DNA from: Chitinolyticbacter meiyuanensis
Lineage (GTDB): Bacteria; Pseudomonadota; Gammaproteobacteria; Burkholderiales; Chitinibacteraceae
Length of the DNA stretch: 64,000 bases
Direction: 5' to 3'
Assembly (NCBI RefSeq): GCF_008033135.1
Contig: NZ_CP041335.1
Span: forward strand, 1,431,925 to 1,495,924
Part shown: positions 53,468 through 62,571 of the stretch, in pieces
Position numbering within the stretch: position 1 is the first letter of the stretch
Layout: the number at the start of each line of letters is the position of its first letter
Made by a program: the position numbers and the translations under genes
Notes under the pieces: generated by a model
The model's input: the letters and a program-made list of their open reading frames with translations, nothing else
Databases searched by the model: none
What the model was told of the DNA's origin: nothing

Positions 53468-53851
53468 GATGGGACTCGGCTGGTAGCTGCGCGGCCATTG
53501 TACGCAGCGGCTTCGCGTTTTTATTCGGGCAGATGATGCGAAATTGTTACGCAGTGTGGGTACTGGCCAGGGTTTGCGCCAGCGCAATAAATGTAAGAAA
53601 GCCAGGTGGCATGCTGAGGACGTGCCAGCCTAGGGCTGCAATCCATCAAGACGCGCGAGCCGGCTTTTTGTTTCAATCATCTTTGATTTCAAAAGGCTAC
53701 CGCATTGCAGCAATTTTCTATCTGGTTGCTGACATTGCAGCGCTAAAGGGCCGGTGGAATAATCGGCCGAGGTTTACAGGGGCCTATTTGCCGATTACAA
53801 CGGCTACAGGTTACGAACCTACCATTATCAAAAGTCAGACAGGAGGCAACG
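53468..53851. other. Intergenic control region between the RND operon and nagE
   Basis: A 384-base gap between divergent genes. I see no convincing gene in it. It contains a 13-bp palindrome AGGTT-ACG-AACCT at 53808-53820, some 31 bases before the nagE ATG, and the ribosome-binding site ACAGGAGG at 53839-53846. The region from about 53670 to 53760 is noticeably AT-richer than its surroundings and probably holds the divergent promoters, though I could not pick out clear hexamers. Confidence 0.6.
53808..53820 (+). promoter_or_regulatory. Palindromic operator candidate for nagE
   Basis: AGGTT-N3-AACCT is a perfect 5-3-5 inverted repeat just upstream of the nagE ribosome-binding site. GntR-type regulators such as NagR/NagQ control N-acetylglucosamine genes in many proteobacteria through short palindromes, so this is a reasonable operator. 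No regulator gene is in the window. Confidence 0.35.
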
Positions 53852-55834
53852 ATGAGTTTGCTGGGCGGTCTTCAAAAGCTGGGGCGGTCGCTACAACTGC
53901 CTATTGCAGCGCTACCGGTCGCGGCAATCATGCTGCGGGTGGGGCAACCGGACATCATGCACCCGGATATCTTCGGCCAAGTTGGTGCATTCGTCGCAGC
54001 AGGTGGCGATGCATTGTTCAGCAATCTTGCGTTGCTGTTCGCGATCGGTGTGGCGGTCGGCTGGGCCAAGGACAATCACGGCGCCTCTGCGCTGGCAGGT
54101 GCTGTTGGCTTTTTCGTTCTGACCAAGTGCATGGCCGTGATCGACAAATCGATCAACATGGGCGTGCTGGCCGGTATTCTGGCGGGGGTGTTGGCGGGGG
54201 CGCTGTATAACAAGTACCACGACATCAAGTTGCCGGATTGGGCCGCCTTCTTTGGCGGCAAGCGCTTTGTGCCGATCATCACGGGTCTGGCAATGCTGGT
54301 GCTGGCGCTGATCCTCGGCTACGTCTGGCCGCCGGTACAAGCGGCGATCAAAGCGGCTGGTGACTGGATGGTGGCGCAGGGCGCACTGGGCGCCGGTGTG
54401 TTCGCCACGGTGAACCGCTTGCTGATCCCGACCGGCCTGCACCAAGTGATCAACACCATCGCCTGGTTCCAGATCGGCGACTTCACCACGGTGAAGGATG
54501 GTGTCGAGACCGTGGTCCACGGCGATCTGTCGCGCTACTTTGCTGGCGACAAGACCGCAGGCATGTTCATGACCGGCTTCTTCCCGGTGATGATGTTCGG
54601 CCTGCCGGGTGCCGCGTTGGCGATGTATTTCGCCGCGCCGGCCCATCGCCGCGCTGCCGTCGGTGGCGTGTTGTTCTCGGTGGCCTTCACCGCCTTCCTC
54701 ACGGGCGTGACCGAGCCGCTGGAGTTCCTGTTCATGTTCCTGGCCCCGGTACTCTATGTGCTGCACGCACTGCTGACCGGTCTGTCGGCCTACATCCTCA
54801 CGGCACTTGATTCGCACCTGGGCTTCGGCTTCTCGGCTGGCGCCTTCGATCTGTTCCTGAACTGGGGTCAACCGGCGTCCAGCAACCAGATCTACGTGAT
54901 CATCGTCGGTGCCGTGTGGTTCGTGATCTACTTCGCGCTGTTCTCGTTCTTCATCAAGCAGTTCAACCTCAAGACCCCGGGTCGCGAGGATGATCTGCCG
55001 GAAACGAGCGGCGCTGCACCGGTTTCGGATGACATCGAGCAACTGGCCCGCTCCTATGTCGGCGTGATCGGTGGCGCGGCCAACGTTGCGGCGATCGATG
55101 CGTGCATCACCCGCCTGCGCCTGACGCTGAACGATGCGGCCAAGGTGAACGAGGCCGAAGCCAAGCGCCTGGGGGCTTCTGGCCTGATCAAGCTCAACAG
55201 CAAGAACGTGCAGATCATTGTCGGCCCGAAGGCGGAAATGATCGCCGGTGCCATGCGCCGTGCACTGACCGGCGGCGTGCCTGCCCCGGCCGTGATCGAA
55301 TCGGCTCCGATCGCTCCGGCGCAAAAGGCTGCCGTGGCCCAGACCGTGGCTGCGCCGGCTCCGCAAGCCGCTGGCGACTTGGTGTTGCTGGCACCGGTGA
55401 GTGGTGAAGTGGTGCCGCTGGATCAGGTGCCCGATGCGGCATTCGCCAGCAAGGCTGTCGGTGATGGCATCGCCATCCGCCCGACCGGCAAGCTGGTGGT
55501 GGCGCCGGTGGCAGGTACGCTGGTGAAGATATTCAACAGCAACCACGCCTTCGCGCTGGTGGCCGACAATGGGGCGGAAATCATCGTCCATATCGGCATC
55601 GAGACCGTGAAGCTGGGGGGTCAGGGCTTCAAGCGCCTGGCTGAACAGGGTGCACGCGTCAACGCGGGCGACCCGGTGCTGGAACTGGATCTGGATTATC
55701 TGTCCGCCCATGCCCAGTCGCTGATCAGCCCGGTGGTGGTGAGCAATGTCGACCAGTATGTCGGTATCGCCAACCCGGCAGGTGGTCAGGTTCAGGCCGG
55801 CCACACGCCGCTCTACACGCTGAAGGGCAAGTAA
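53852..55834 (+). CDS. nagE: N-acetylglucosamine-specific PTS permease, EIICBA
   Basis: This three-domain phosphotransferase permease (660 residues) imports and phosphorylates GlcNAc. The IIC membrane domain is ~1-375 (LGRSLQLPIAALPVAAIMLR at the start, and GVTEPLEFLFMFLAP near 292). The IIB domain has phospho-Cys418 in AIDACITRLRLTL. The IIA domain has the active-site His580 in IIVHIGIETVKLGG. Domain order and length (E. coli NagE is 648) fit NagE rather than the glucose permeases. The ATG follows ACAGGAGG. Its general PTS proteins (HPr, EI) are not in the window. A strong terminator follows. Confidence 0.93.
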   Translation: MSLLGGLQKLGRSLQLPIAALPVAAIMLRVGQPDIMHPDIFGQVGAFVAAGGDALFSNLALLFAIGVAVGWAKDNHGASALAGAVGFFVLTKCMAVIDKSINMGVLAGILAGVLAGALYNKYHDIKLPDWAAFFGGKRFVPIITGLAMLVLALILGYVWPPVQAAIKAAGDWMVAQGALGAGVFATVNRLLIPTGLHQVINTIAWFQIGDFTTVKDGVETVVHGDLSRYFAGDKTAGMFMTGFFPVMMFGLPGAALAMYFAAPAHRRAAVGGVLFSVAFTAFLTGVTEPLEFLFMFLAPVLYVLHALLTGLSAYILTALDSHLGFGFSAGAFDLFLNWGQPASSNQIYVIIVGAVWFVIYFALFSFFIKQFNLKTPGREDDLPETSGAAPVSDDIEQLARSYVGVIGGAANVAAIDACITRLRLTLNDAAKVNEAEAKRLGASGLIKLNSKNVQIIVGPKAEMIAGAMRRALTGGVPAPAVIESAPIAPAQKAAVAQTVAAPAPQAAGDLVLLAPVSGEVVPLDQVPDAAFASKAVGDGIAIRPTGKLVVAPVAGTLVKIFNSNHAFALVADNGAEIIVHIGIETVKLGGQGFKRLAEQGARVNAGDPVLELDLDYLSAHAQSLISPVVVSNVDQYVGIANPAGGQVQAGHTPLYTLKGK

Positions 55835-55872
55835 GGCCACCTTGCCGGGAACCCCGGCAAGGCACCACCCTC

Positions 55873-55906
55873 AAAACCCCCTGCCTCGCAGGGGGTTTTG
55901 TTTTTT
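55873..55906 (+). terminator. Terminator of nagE
   Basis: AAAACCCCCTGC and GCAGGGGGTTTT form a 12-bp stem with loop CTC, followed by GTTTTTT. It lies 38 bases after the nagE stop. Confidence 0.93.
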
Positions 55907-55924
55907 CGCAGGTGAAGCGCCGCC

Positions 55925-56449
55925 ATGATCCCCGCCATCGTCATCCATACTCATCTGTTGCTGTCGGACTGGATGGGGGGCCGGTGTTTCGGTCCTCTGA
56001 TACTGATTCGGCCCTCGCAACGTGATCGGATCGCATTGCGTGCGCATGAGCTCGAGCATGCGCGGCAATGGTGGTGGCTTGCCACGCCGTGTCTGGTGCT
56101 GGCTGTGTTATTCAATGCGTTACCGCTGGCCCAGCCGGTGTGGCCATGGAGCCTGAGCCTCGGTGTGCTGGGGCTGATTGTCCAGGCTCCGCTCTATCTG
56201 CTGTTGCGCTCGTACCGGATGTGGGCGGAGGTCCGTGCTTACCAGGTGACGTTGTCTTACGCTCCAGCCGGAAGCGCGGCGGCGGCGCTTGAACGTGCAG
56301 CGGTTTCGCTGGCCAGCCACTACTGGCTGCAGATATCACCCTCCTGTGCCCGCATGCTGCTGGAGGAAGGCAGGCAACCGTGGTGGCGTTACTGGCGGGT
56401 GCCGCGGTTGCGGGGCCGGGAAGCGGGGGAGGGCGCGCCTGGAAAGTGA
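55925..56449 (+). CDS. Membrane protein with HExxH motif (possible small gluzincin-like peptidase)
   Basis: This 174-residue protein of unknown function contains HELEH at 41-45, and further on a Glu in MWAEVRAYQ (Glu102). Together these have the HExxH plus downstream Glu layout of zinc gluzincins. Between them lie two hydrophobic segments, ~52-68 and ~77-95, and an Arg/Trp-rich tail follows. Small bacterial proteins with a comparable layout (HExxH, a hydrophobic pair, then ExEAY) exist without a known role. The ATG is chosen as the only start giving the full protein. It is transcribed separately after the nagE terminator. Peptidase activity is inferred only from motif spacing. Confidence 0.62.
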   Translation: MIPAIVIHTHLLLSDWMGGRCFGPLILIRPSQRDRIALRAHELEHARQWWWLATPCLVLAVLFNALPLAQPVWPWSLSLGVLGLIVQAPLYLLLRSYRMWAEVRAYQVTLSYAPAGSAAAALERAAVSLASHYWLQISPSCARMLLEEGRQPWWRYWRVPRLRGREAGEGAPGK

Positions 56450-56662
56450 CCGAGCGTGCTCGCACATCACGTTGATGCCGTCTTAGTGACTGATTTGTTT
56501 CGATTTTTTTGCAGCGAGCTTGCCCGGTGTCACCCGCTGGGGCAAAATGACGCGCTTTTCGGGCTGGATGATCTGGTCATCCGGCATTTTTGATTGATGG
56601 CTTGCCCACCCATCTGTCCAAGGACACAAAGTGGCAAGACCTTCTGGCCCAGGGGGTTTGCG

Positions 56663-57775
56663 ATGAGCAATCTGGCTACGGCTGCGGCATTGCAGCTGGA
56701 TATGTCGACCCAATTGCCGGTGTCGGCATACTTTGATGAACGGCTCTACCAGCTGGAGCTCGAGCGCTTGTTCGAGCGTGGTCCCAAATATGTGGGCCAT
56801 GAATTGATGGTGCCCAACGTGGGTGACTATCACGTGCTGGAAATGAGCAACGGCGCCCGCTACCTCAAGCGGAACGACAATGGCGTCAAACTGATCTCCA
56901 ATATCTGCCGTCATCGCCAAGCCACGATGCTGACTGGCCGCGGCAATGGCACGCATACGGTCTGCCCGCTGCACCGCTGGACTTACGACGGTGAGGGGCA
57001 ATTGCTGGGGGCGCCGCATTTTCCGGGCAACCCGTGCCTGCACCTGCCGCAGACCGAGCTCGTGCAGTGGAATGGCCTGTTGTTCGAGCAGAATGGCCAC
57101 GATATCGAGGCCCATCTCAAGGATCTGGGCGTGGCTCGCGATCTGGATTTCTCGAACTACGTGTTCCACAGCGTGCAGGTCGACGAATATCAGGGCAACT
57201 GGAAGACCTTTATCGAGGTCTACCTTGAGGACTACCACGTCGTGCCGTTTCATCCGGGCCTTGGCCAGTTCGTCAGCTGCGAAGACCTGCGCTGGGAATT
57301 CAGTGATTGGTATTCAGTGCAGACCGTGGGCGTGCATAACGCGCTGGCCAAGCCTGGCTCCAAGGTCTACGCCGAGTGGCATCAGCAGGTGCAGCGCTAC
57401 TACGGTGACAAGCTGCCGCGCCACGGCGCGATCTGGCTGACGTATTACCCTAACGTGATGATCGAGTGGTATCCGCACACGCTGGTGATTTCCACCATCG
57501 TGCCGACCGGCCCGCGCAGCTACAAGAATGTGGTCGAGTTCTACTATCCCGAGGACATCGCCTACTTTGAGCCCGAGTTCCTTGCGGCCGAGCAGGCGGC
57601 CTATGCCGAAACCGCAGTGGAGGATCAGGAGATCATCGACCGCATGGAAGCGGGGCGGCAGGCGCTTTATCTGGCTGGTCGCAACGAGATCGGGCCCTAC
57701 CAGAGCCCGATGGAGGATGGCATGCGCCACTTTCATCAGTTCCTGCGGCGCGAGTTGGGTGACGCGTTGCGGTAA
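56663..57775 (+). CDS. Rieske-type aromatic ring-hydroxylating oxygenase, alpha subunit
   Basis: This is a 370-residue oxygenase. The Rieske [2Fe-2S] ligands are Cys82/His84 (CRHRQ) and Cys101/His104 (CPLHRW). The mononuclear iron site is in EDYHVVPFHPGL (His192, His197). It belongs to the stand-alone alpha-subunit group. No beta subunit, ferredoxin or reductase gene is adjacent, so electrons must come from elsewhere. The substrate is unknown, and quaternary-amine or aromatic acids are possible. I took the ATG at 56663, since upstream extensions are not conserved-looking. It is preceded by a 213-base gap without clear genes. Confidence 0.85.
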   Translation: MSNLATAAALQLDMSTQLPVSAYFDERLYQLELERLFERGPKYVGHELMVPNVGDYHVLEMSNGARYLKRNDNGVKLISNICRHRQATMLTGRGNGTHTVCPLHRWTYDGEGQLLGAPHFPGNPCLHLPQTELVQWNGLLFEQNGHDIEAHLKDLGVARDLDFSNYVFHSVQVDEYQGNWKTFIEVYLEDYHVVPFHPGLGQFVSCEDLRWEFSDWYSVQTVGVHNALAKPGSKVYAEWHQQVQRYYGDKLPRHGAIWLTYYPNVMIEWYPHTLVISTIVPTGPRSYKNVVEFYYPEDIAYFEPEFLAAEQAAYAETAVEDQEIIDRMEAGRQALYLAGRNEIGPYQSPMEDGMRHFHQFLRRELGDALR

Positions 57776-57890
57776 GCAAAATGGCAACTTCCCCGAAAGG
57801 TGGCGGAAAATCCGCCCGTCATGCAATGCAAGCGGACAAGTGCCGCCGAGAAGCGCATACTGGGGGTTCACCAAAACAGGGGGAGCTGCG

Positions 57891-58076
57891 ATGAGTGATG
57901 CAAGTCGTGCGGTACAGGAGGCGCTGGACGAGCTGCGGGAAGCCGAGGTCAGCAGCAAGCGACGCGGCCCGACACGGGAATCCATTGCCAAGGCCAATCA
58001 GGCTGCAGTCCAGCGTCGCCGGGAGCTCGAGGCCTTGCTGGAAGACCGCAAGCAGGCTTCGCAGGAAATCTTCTGA
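57891..58076 (+). CDS. Small charged coiled-coil-like hypothetical protein
   Basis: This 61-residue, highly charged protein reads as one or two helices (AVQEALDELREAEVSSKRRG, and QRRRELEALLEDRKQ). The ATG has a strong GGGGGAG ribosome-binding site seven bases upstream, which supports translation. Codon use matches the surrounding genes. I recognise no family and see no membrane segment or signal. It lies between the Rieske oxygenase and a DMT transporter. Confidence 0.6.
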   Translation: MSDASRAVQEALDELREAEVSSKRRGPTRESIAKANQAAVQRRRELEALLEDRKQASQEIF

Positions 58077-58149
58077 AGCAAACGACGCGACGTCGCACCA
58101 ATGCCAAAGGCAGCGCAAGCTGCCTTTGTCCATTTCGGGGAATCGTTCG

Positions 58150-59031
58150 ATGAGGATGTCATGGCGCGCGCTGGCGCAGTCCGGGCCGTTCTGGATGGTG
58201 GTGGCCGGCTTGTGCTTCGGTGTCATGGGGGTGTTCGTCAAGCTCGGCAGCCACAGCTTCTCCACCGCGGAACTGGTGTTCTACCGTTGCCTCGCCGGCT
58301 TTATCGGCATCCTGCTGATCGCGTTGCCGGCCCGTCGGCCGTTGCGGGTTGGCTGGTCGGCTTTGCGGGTGCATCTGTCGCGCAGCGTGTCCGGCTTCGT
58401 ATCGCTGATGCTTTACTTCTATGCGATCGCGCATCTGCCGCTGCCGACGGCGGTCACGCTCAATTACACCTCGCCGCTCTGGTTGATGCTGGTCACGGCG
58501 CTGTGGCTGCGACAGCGACCCAGCGCGGGTCAAGTCGCGGCGATCATCGTCGGATTTGCCGGTGTCGCACTGCTATTGCAGCCGACTTTCGATGCCGCCG
58601 CCTGGTTGCCCGGCTTGCTCGGCCTGTTGTCGGGCTTGCTTGCCAGCGTGGCCTACATGAACGTGCACGAGCTGGGCCGGTTGGGCGAGCCCGAATGGCG
58701 CACGGTGTTCTATTTCTCGCTGGTGTCTTCGTTGGGTGCGGGCGTGGTGATGTTGGCGCAACGCGCGCCGTTGGCGCCGATCACCATCGATAGCGTCGGC
58801 ATCGTGCTCGGCATGGGCGTGGCCGCCACTTGCGCGCAACTGGCGATGACGCGGGCCTATCGCAAGGGCAAGTCACTGGTGGTCGCCAGCCTCGCCTACC
58901 TGACCGTGGTGTTCTCCACGCTGTTTGGCGTGGCGATCTGGGGGGATGCGTTGCCAGCCGCGAGCTACCTCGGGATCGCCGCCATCATCGCCTGTGGCGT
59001 GCTCTCCAGCGTGGCAGCCCGGCGCAGCTGA
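58150..59031 (+). CDS. EamA/DMT-family membrane transporter
   Basis: This 293-residue inner-membrane protein has ten hydrophobic segments arranged as two five-helix EamA repeats. The first begins MVVAGLCFGVMGVFVKLG, and the second repeat includes GLLSGLLASVAYMNVHELGR. Such proteins export metabolites or import nucleotide precursors. The substrate here is unknown. ATG at 58150 follows GGGG. A second Met two codons later is an alternative. It is upstream of surE on the same strand, with a probable separate surE promoter between them. Confidence 0.88.
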   Translation: MRMSWRALAQSGPFWMVVAGLCFGVMGVFVKLGSHSFSTAELVFYRCLAGFIGILLIALPARRPLRVGWSALRVHLSRSVSGFVSLMLYFYAIAHLPLPTAVTLNYTSPLWLMLVTALWLRQRPSAGQVAAIIVGFAGVALLLQPTFDAAAWLPGLLGLLSGLLASVAYMNVHELGRLGEPEWRTVFYFSLVSSLGAGVVMLAQRAPLAPITIDSVGIVLGMGVAATCAQLAMTRAYRKGKSLVVASLAYLTVVFSTLFGVAIWGDALPAASYLGIAAIIACGVLSSVAARRS

Positions 59032-59062
59032 GCGTGAAGGCCACGCAGGGTTGATCCCGATT

Positions 59063-59090
59063 TTGCGGCACCGGGGCGGCTCGCTAGAAT
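59063..59090 (+). promoter_or_regulatory. Candidate promoter of surE
   Basis: TTGCGG (59063-59068) and TAGAAT (59085-59090) are separated by 16 bases, ending 19 bases before the surE ATG. This would start the surE-pcm-nlpD-rpoS transcript separately from the DMT gene. Sequence match only. Confidence 0.45.
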
Positions 59091-59109
59091 AGGCGCGGAC
59101 GGGGGACCT

Positions 59110-59853
59110 ATGCGCATCCTGATTTCGAACGACGACGGCTATTTCGCCACCGGCATCGCCGCGCTGGCGGGTGCATTGGCACCGCAGCACCAGGTGACTG
59201 TGTGCGCGCCGGAGCGTGATCGTAGCGGCGCGAGCAATTCGCTGACGCTGGACCGCCCGCTGACGGTGCGCCAAGCGCCGTCCGGTTTCTACTACGTGAA
59301 CGGCACGCCCACTGATTGCGTCCACCTCGCGGCCACCGGCTTTTTGCCGGAGCCGCCGGACATGGTGGTCTCCGGCGTCAACCATGGTGCCAATATGGGC
59401 GATGACACCATTTACTCCGGCACGGTCGCCGCCGCCACCGAAGGCTATCTGCTGGGCGTGCCGGCCATCGCCGTTTCGCTCGCTTCGCGTAATCCGCAGC
59501 ATTTCGAAACCGCTGCCCGCGTCGCAGCCGAACTGGTCGAGCGTGCCGCGCGCGAGCCATTTCGCGGCGCGGTGTTGCTGAATGTGAATGTGCCGGATTT
59601 GCCATACAGCGCGCTCAATGGGTTCAAGACCACCCGGCTTGGGCGGCGCCACAAGTCCGCGCCGGTGATCCGTGATGAGAACCCCCGCGGCGAGCCGATC
59701 TGGTGGATCGGCCCGGTCGGCGCAGTGGCCGACGCCGGCGAGGGCACCGATTTCCACGCCGTCGCTGCCGGCTTCGTCTCGGTGACGCCGCTGTCGATCG
59801 ATCTGACGGCCCATGCCCAACTGGACTTCGTCGCGTCATGGCTATGCGCATGA
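59110..59853 (+). CDS. surE: 5'/3'-nucleotidase SurE
   Basis: This stationary-phase survival nucleotidase (247 residues) hydrolyses nucleoside monophosphates and short polyphosphate. The divalent-metal motif [12 protein letters not shown] is at residues 4-15 and [20 protein letters not shown] near 87-106. It heads the surE-pcm-nlpD-rpoS block. Its TGA overlaps the pcm ATG. Confidence 0.96.
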   Translation: MRILISNDDGYFATGIAALAGALAPQHQVTVCAPERDRSGASNSLTLDRPLTVRQAPSGFYYVNGTPTDCVHLAATGFLPEPPDMVVSGVNHGANMGDDTIYSGTVAAATEGYLLGVPAIAVSLASRNPQHFETAARVAAELVERAAREPFRGAVLLNVNVPDLPYSALNGFKTTRLGRRHKSAPVIRDENPRGEPIWWIGPVGAVADAGEGTDFHAVAAGFVSVTPLSIDLTAHAQLDFVASWLCA

Positions 59854-60509
59854 ACTTCAAGATACCCGGCGGCAGTGGCATGACGTCGGCCCGGACCCGC
59901 ACGCGGCTGGTCGAGCGCTTGCGCTCAGCCGGGATCGCCAATGAGGACGTGCTCGCCGTGATCGGCGAAGTGCCGCGACACATATTTGTCGACGAGGCAT
60001 TGGCTCATCGTGCCTATGACGACGTTTCGCTGCCCATTGGCCACAACCAGACCATTTCCCAGCCCTATATCGTCGCGCGAATGACCGAGCTGGTGCTTGG
60101 CGGGCCAGGCAGGGCGCGGATGCTGGAAATAGGTACCGGCTGCGGCTACCAGACCACGGTGCTGGCGCAGTTCTACAAGACCGTGCACTCGATCGAGCGC
60201 ATCGGTGGGCTGGCACGTGGCGCACGTGAACGGTTGGTCGAGCTTGGTGTGCACAACGTGCGGTTGCGCCATGGCGACGGCAGCCGTGGCCAGCCGGAAG
60301 CGGCGCCGTTCGACGCGATCATGATCACCGCCGCTGCCCCCATCGTCCCAGAGCAGCTGGTCGACCAGCTCGCCATTGGCGGCCGGCTGGTGTTTCCGGT
60401 CGGCGTCGAGGAGCAGGAGCTGCGCATGATCGAGCGCCTGGATGACGGGTATGCCGAAACCCGGCTGGAAAAAGTCCGCTTCGTCCCGCTGTTGCCTGGT
60501 GTAGCCTGA
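59850..60509 (+). CDS. pcm: Protein-L-isoaspartate O-methyltransferase
   Basis: This enzyme repairs isoaspartyl residues in aged proteins with SAM. It has 219 residues from the ATG that overlaps the surE stop. Two further in-frame ATGs lie 6 and 12 bases upstream. Motifs are [20 protein letters not shown] near 44 and the SAM loop [16 protein letters not shown] near 92. The C-terminal half is typical. It is part of the conserved stationary-phase gene block. Confidence 0.95.
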   Translation: MNFKIPGGSGMTSARTRTRLVERLRSAGIANEDVLAVIGEVPRHIFVDEALAHRAYDDVSLPIGHNQTISQPYIVARMTELVLGGPGRARMLEIGTGCGYQTTVLAQFYKTVHSIERIGGLARGARERLVELGVHNVRLRHGDGSRGQPEAAPFDAIMITAAAPIVPEQLVDQLAIGGRLVFPVGVEEQELRMIERLDDGYAETRLEKVRFVPLLPGVA

Positions 60510-60557
60510 GCGCGCGGCAAAGCTGCCGCCCCGAATTCGTCATAAAGGAGTGTCTCC

Positions 60558-61529
60558 GTGAGCCGGCCGTGCCTCATCGTCTCTTTTGCCATTCTGCTCG
60601 CCGCGTGTGCCAGCGAGCCGCGCCAGCCGGCGCCGATCGTCGATGGCACCAGCCGCCCGCCAGTAGTCACACCTGCACCGACGGTGGCCGCAAGTACGCC
60701 GGCTCCCGAAGCGCCTGCCGGCAGCTACATCGTCAAGCGCGGCGACACGCTGTATCGCATCGCGCTCGACAACGGCCTTTATTACAAGGAGCTCGCGGCC
60801 TGGAACAACCTAGCCGATGTCAACGACATCAAGGTCGGTCAGGCGCTGCGCCTGACCGCTCCAGGTACGCCCGATGGGGTGGTGGTGAAGCCCCTCACCG
60901 ACGATGCGCCAGTCGCCGTGCCAGCCAAACCGACGCCGGTGCCGCTGCCATCCACCGCAGTGCTGTCCTATCCCAAGGCGGTGCGCCTGCCCTATAGCCC
61001 GCAGGCGGAAGCACAGATTGCGGCACAGGCGGAAGGTTCAGGCGTTGTATCCAAGCCACAGCCGACTGTCGTGCCGGCGGCGGTTCCCGGCAGCGTGCCT
61101 ACGCCGCTGCCGACGCCGAAACCCGCCGAAAAGCCTGCATCAGCACCGGCTGATGAGACGACGTCTGTCGGCGATTGGATCGCGCCCACTGCTGGGAAAG
61201 TAACAAAAAGTTTCAGTACGGAAACGAAAGGTATTGATATCGGCGGGAAAATCGGCCAGCCTATTGTTGCGTCAGGTTCCGGCAAGGTGGTCTACGCCGG
61301 TGCAGGGCTGAGGGGCTACGGAAAGATGATCATCATCAAGCACAACAACGAATATTTGACCGCCTATGCCCATAACAGTAAGTTGATTGTCAAGGAGGGG
61401 GATGTCGTCAAGCGCGGCGAAAAGATCGCGGAAATGGGCGACAGCGATAGTGATCAGGTCAAGCTTCATTTTGAAATCCGCAGGTTTGGCAAGCCGGTTG
61501 ATCCGGCCAAATATATCCAGACGGACTGA
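60558..61529 (+). CDS. nlpD: Lipoprotein NlpD, LysM and degenerate M23 domain (amidase activator)
   Basis: This 323-residue outer-membrane lipoprotein uses a GTG start with ribosome-binding site AAAGGAG. Lipobox LLAAC puts the lipidated Cys near residue 17. A LysM peptidoglycan-binding domain is at ~55-100 ([17 protein letters not shown]), then a Pro/Ala linker, then the LytM/M23 domain from ~215. Both zinc motifs of active M23 peptidases are changed: TKGID instead of HxGID, and KLHFEI instead of H-x-HFEI. It is therefore probably an activator of cell-separation amidases, like E. coli NlpD. The 3' end is unusually AT-rich and lies 5 bases from rpoS. Confidence 0.93.
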   Translation: MSRPCLIVSFAILLAACASEPRQPAPIVDGTSRPPVVTPAPTVAASTPAPEAPAGSYIVKRGDTLYRIALDNGLYYKELAAWNNLADVNDIKVGQALRLTAPGTPDGVVVKPLTDDAPVAVPAKPTPVPLPSTAVLSYPKAVRLPYSPQAEAQIAAQAEGSGVVSKPQPTVVPAAVPGSVPTPLPTPKPAEKPASAPADETTSVGDWIAPTAGKVTKSFSTETKGIDIGGKIGQPIVASGSGKVVYAGAGLRGYGKMIIIKHNNEYLTAYAHNSKLIVKEGDVVKRGEKIAEMGDSDSDQVKLHFEIRRFGKPVDPAKYIQTD

Positions 61530-61534
61530 ATCCC

Positions 61535-62503
61535 ATGAATGAGCAAATGGATATCCTGGAAGACGCCGAGCTCGACAGCGAAGAGGCGCTGGAGCTCGGG
61601 GAAGTGGAACAGGATGATGAAGCAGACGAGGAGTCGGGCACCTCGGCGGAGGTCGAGCAACCGGCCTACGAAAGCACCGGTGACGTCACACAGATCTACC
61701 TCAATGAAATCGGGCAAAGCCCGCTTTTGACACCGGACCAGGAGCGTGCGCTCGCCCGCCGCGTGGTCCAGGGCGATTTCGAAGCCCGGCAGAAGATGAT
61801 CGAACACAATCTTCGGCTGGTGGTGAACATCGCCAAGCACTACATCAACCGTGGCATGACGCTGCTCGACCTGATCGAGGAGGGCAACATCGGCTTGATG
61901 CACGCGCTGGAAAAGTTCGATCCCGAACGCGGGTTCCGTTTCTCGACCTATGCCACCTGGTGGATCCGCCAGAGTATCGAGCGCGCGATCATGAACCAGA
62001 GCCGCACCATCCGGCTGCCGGTCCATGTGATCAAGGAGCTGAACGTCTACCTGCGGGCACAGCGCCATCTCGAGGCCACCATGGGCCACGAGCCCACGCT
62101 GGAGGACATCGCCCACCTCGTCGGTAAGGACGTCGAGGACGTGCGTCGGGTGATGGGCTTGAACGAACGTGTAGCCTCGCTCGATGCGCCGCTCGATATC
62201 GACCCCATGCTTACCATCGGCGAATCCATCCCCGACGAGCAGACCGACGGCCCCGAAGCCATTCTGCAAAGTGCCGAGGTCGAACGCTATGTGCGCGAAT
62301 GGCTGAAGCAACTGAACGACAAGCAGCGCATGGTGATCGAGCGCCGCTACGGGCTCAACGGCCATGAAATCTGTACGCTGGAGGACTTGGCCGCCAGCCT
62401 CAGCCTTACTCGTGAACGCGTGCGGCAGATCCAGATTGAGGCGCTGGAGCAACTGCGCCGCATCCTGCGCCGGTACGGCGTGACACGCGACGTGGTGCTA
62501 TAG
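61535..62503 (+). CDS. rpoS: RNA polymerase sigma factor RpoS (sigma38)
   Basis: This is the general-stress/stationary-phase sigma factor, 322 residues. The acidic N-terminus is followed by region 1.2 ([17 protein letters not shown]), region 2 ([19 protein letters not shown], then [20 protein letters not shown]), region 3 ([16 protein letters not shown]) and region 4 with the -35-binding helix ([20 protein letters not shown]). It starts five bases after nlpD, the universal beta/gammaproteobacterial arrangement. Its own promoter is expected within nlpD. A long terminator follows. Confidence 0.97.
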   Translation: MNEQMDILEDAELDSEEALELGEVEQDDEADEESGTSAEVEQPAYESTGDVTQIYLNEIGQSPLLTPDQERALARRVVQGDFEARQKMIEHNLRLVVNIAKHYINRGMTLLDLIEEGNIGLMHALEKFDPERGFRFSTYATWWIRQSIERAIMNQSRTIRLPVHVIKELNVYLRAQRHLEATMGHEPTLEDIAHLVGKDVEDVRRVMGLNERVASLDAPLDIDPMLTIGESIPDEQTDGPEAILQSAEVERYVREWLKQLNDKQRMVIERRYGLNGHEICTLEDLAASLSLTRERVRQIQIEALEQLRRILRRYGVTRDVVL

Positions 62504-62523
62504 CAAGCCAGTAGTTCAGGTGC

Positions 62524-62559
62524 CAAAAACAAACCCCGCAAGTGCGGGGTTTGTTTTTG
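62524..62559. terminator. Strong bidirectional terminator after rpoS
   Basis: CAAAAACAAACCCCGCA and its complement form a perfect 17-bp stem with a 2-base loop. Poly-A/poly-T arms let it stop rpoS and the convergent porin gene. The outer 15 bases of the stem equal those of the glyA terminator. Confidence 0.93.
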
Positions 62560-62571
62560 CGTTCACCCGAT

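Noticed and set aside
53912..55840. 642-codon minus-strand frame opposite nagE
   Set aside because: Antisense shadow with low-complexity His/Gln/Arg composition. nagE carries all three PTS domains with their active-site residues.
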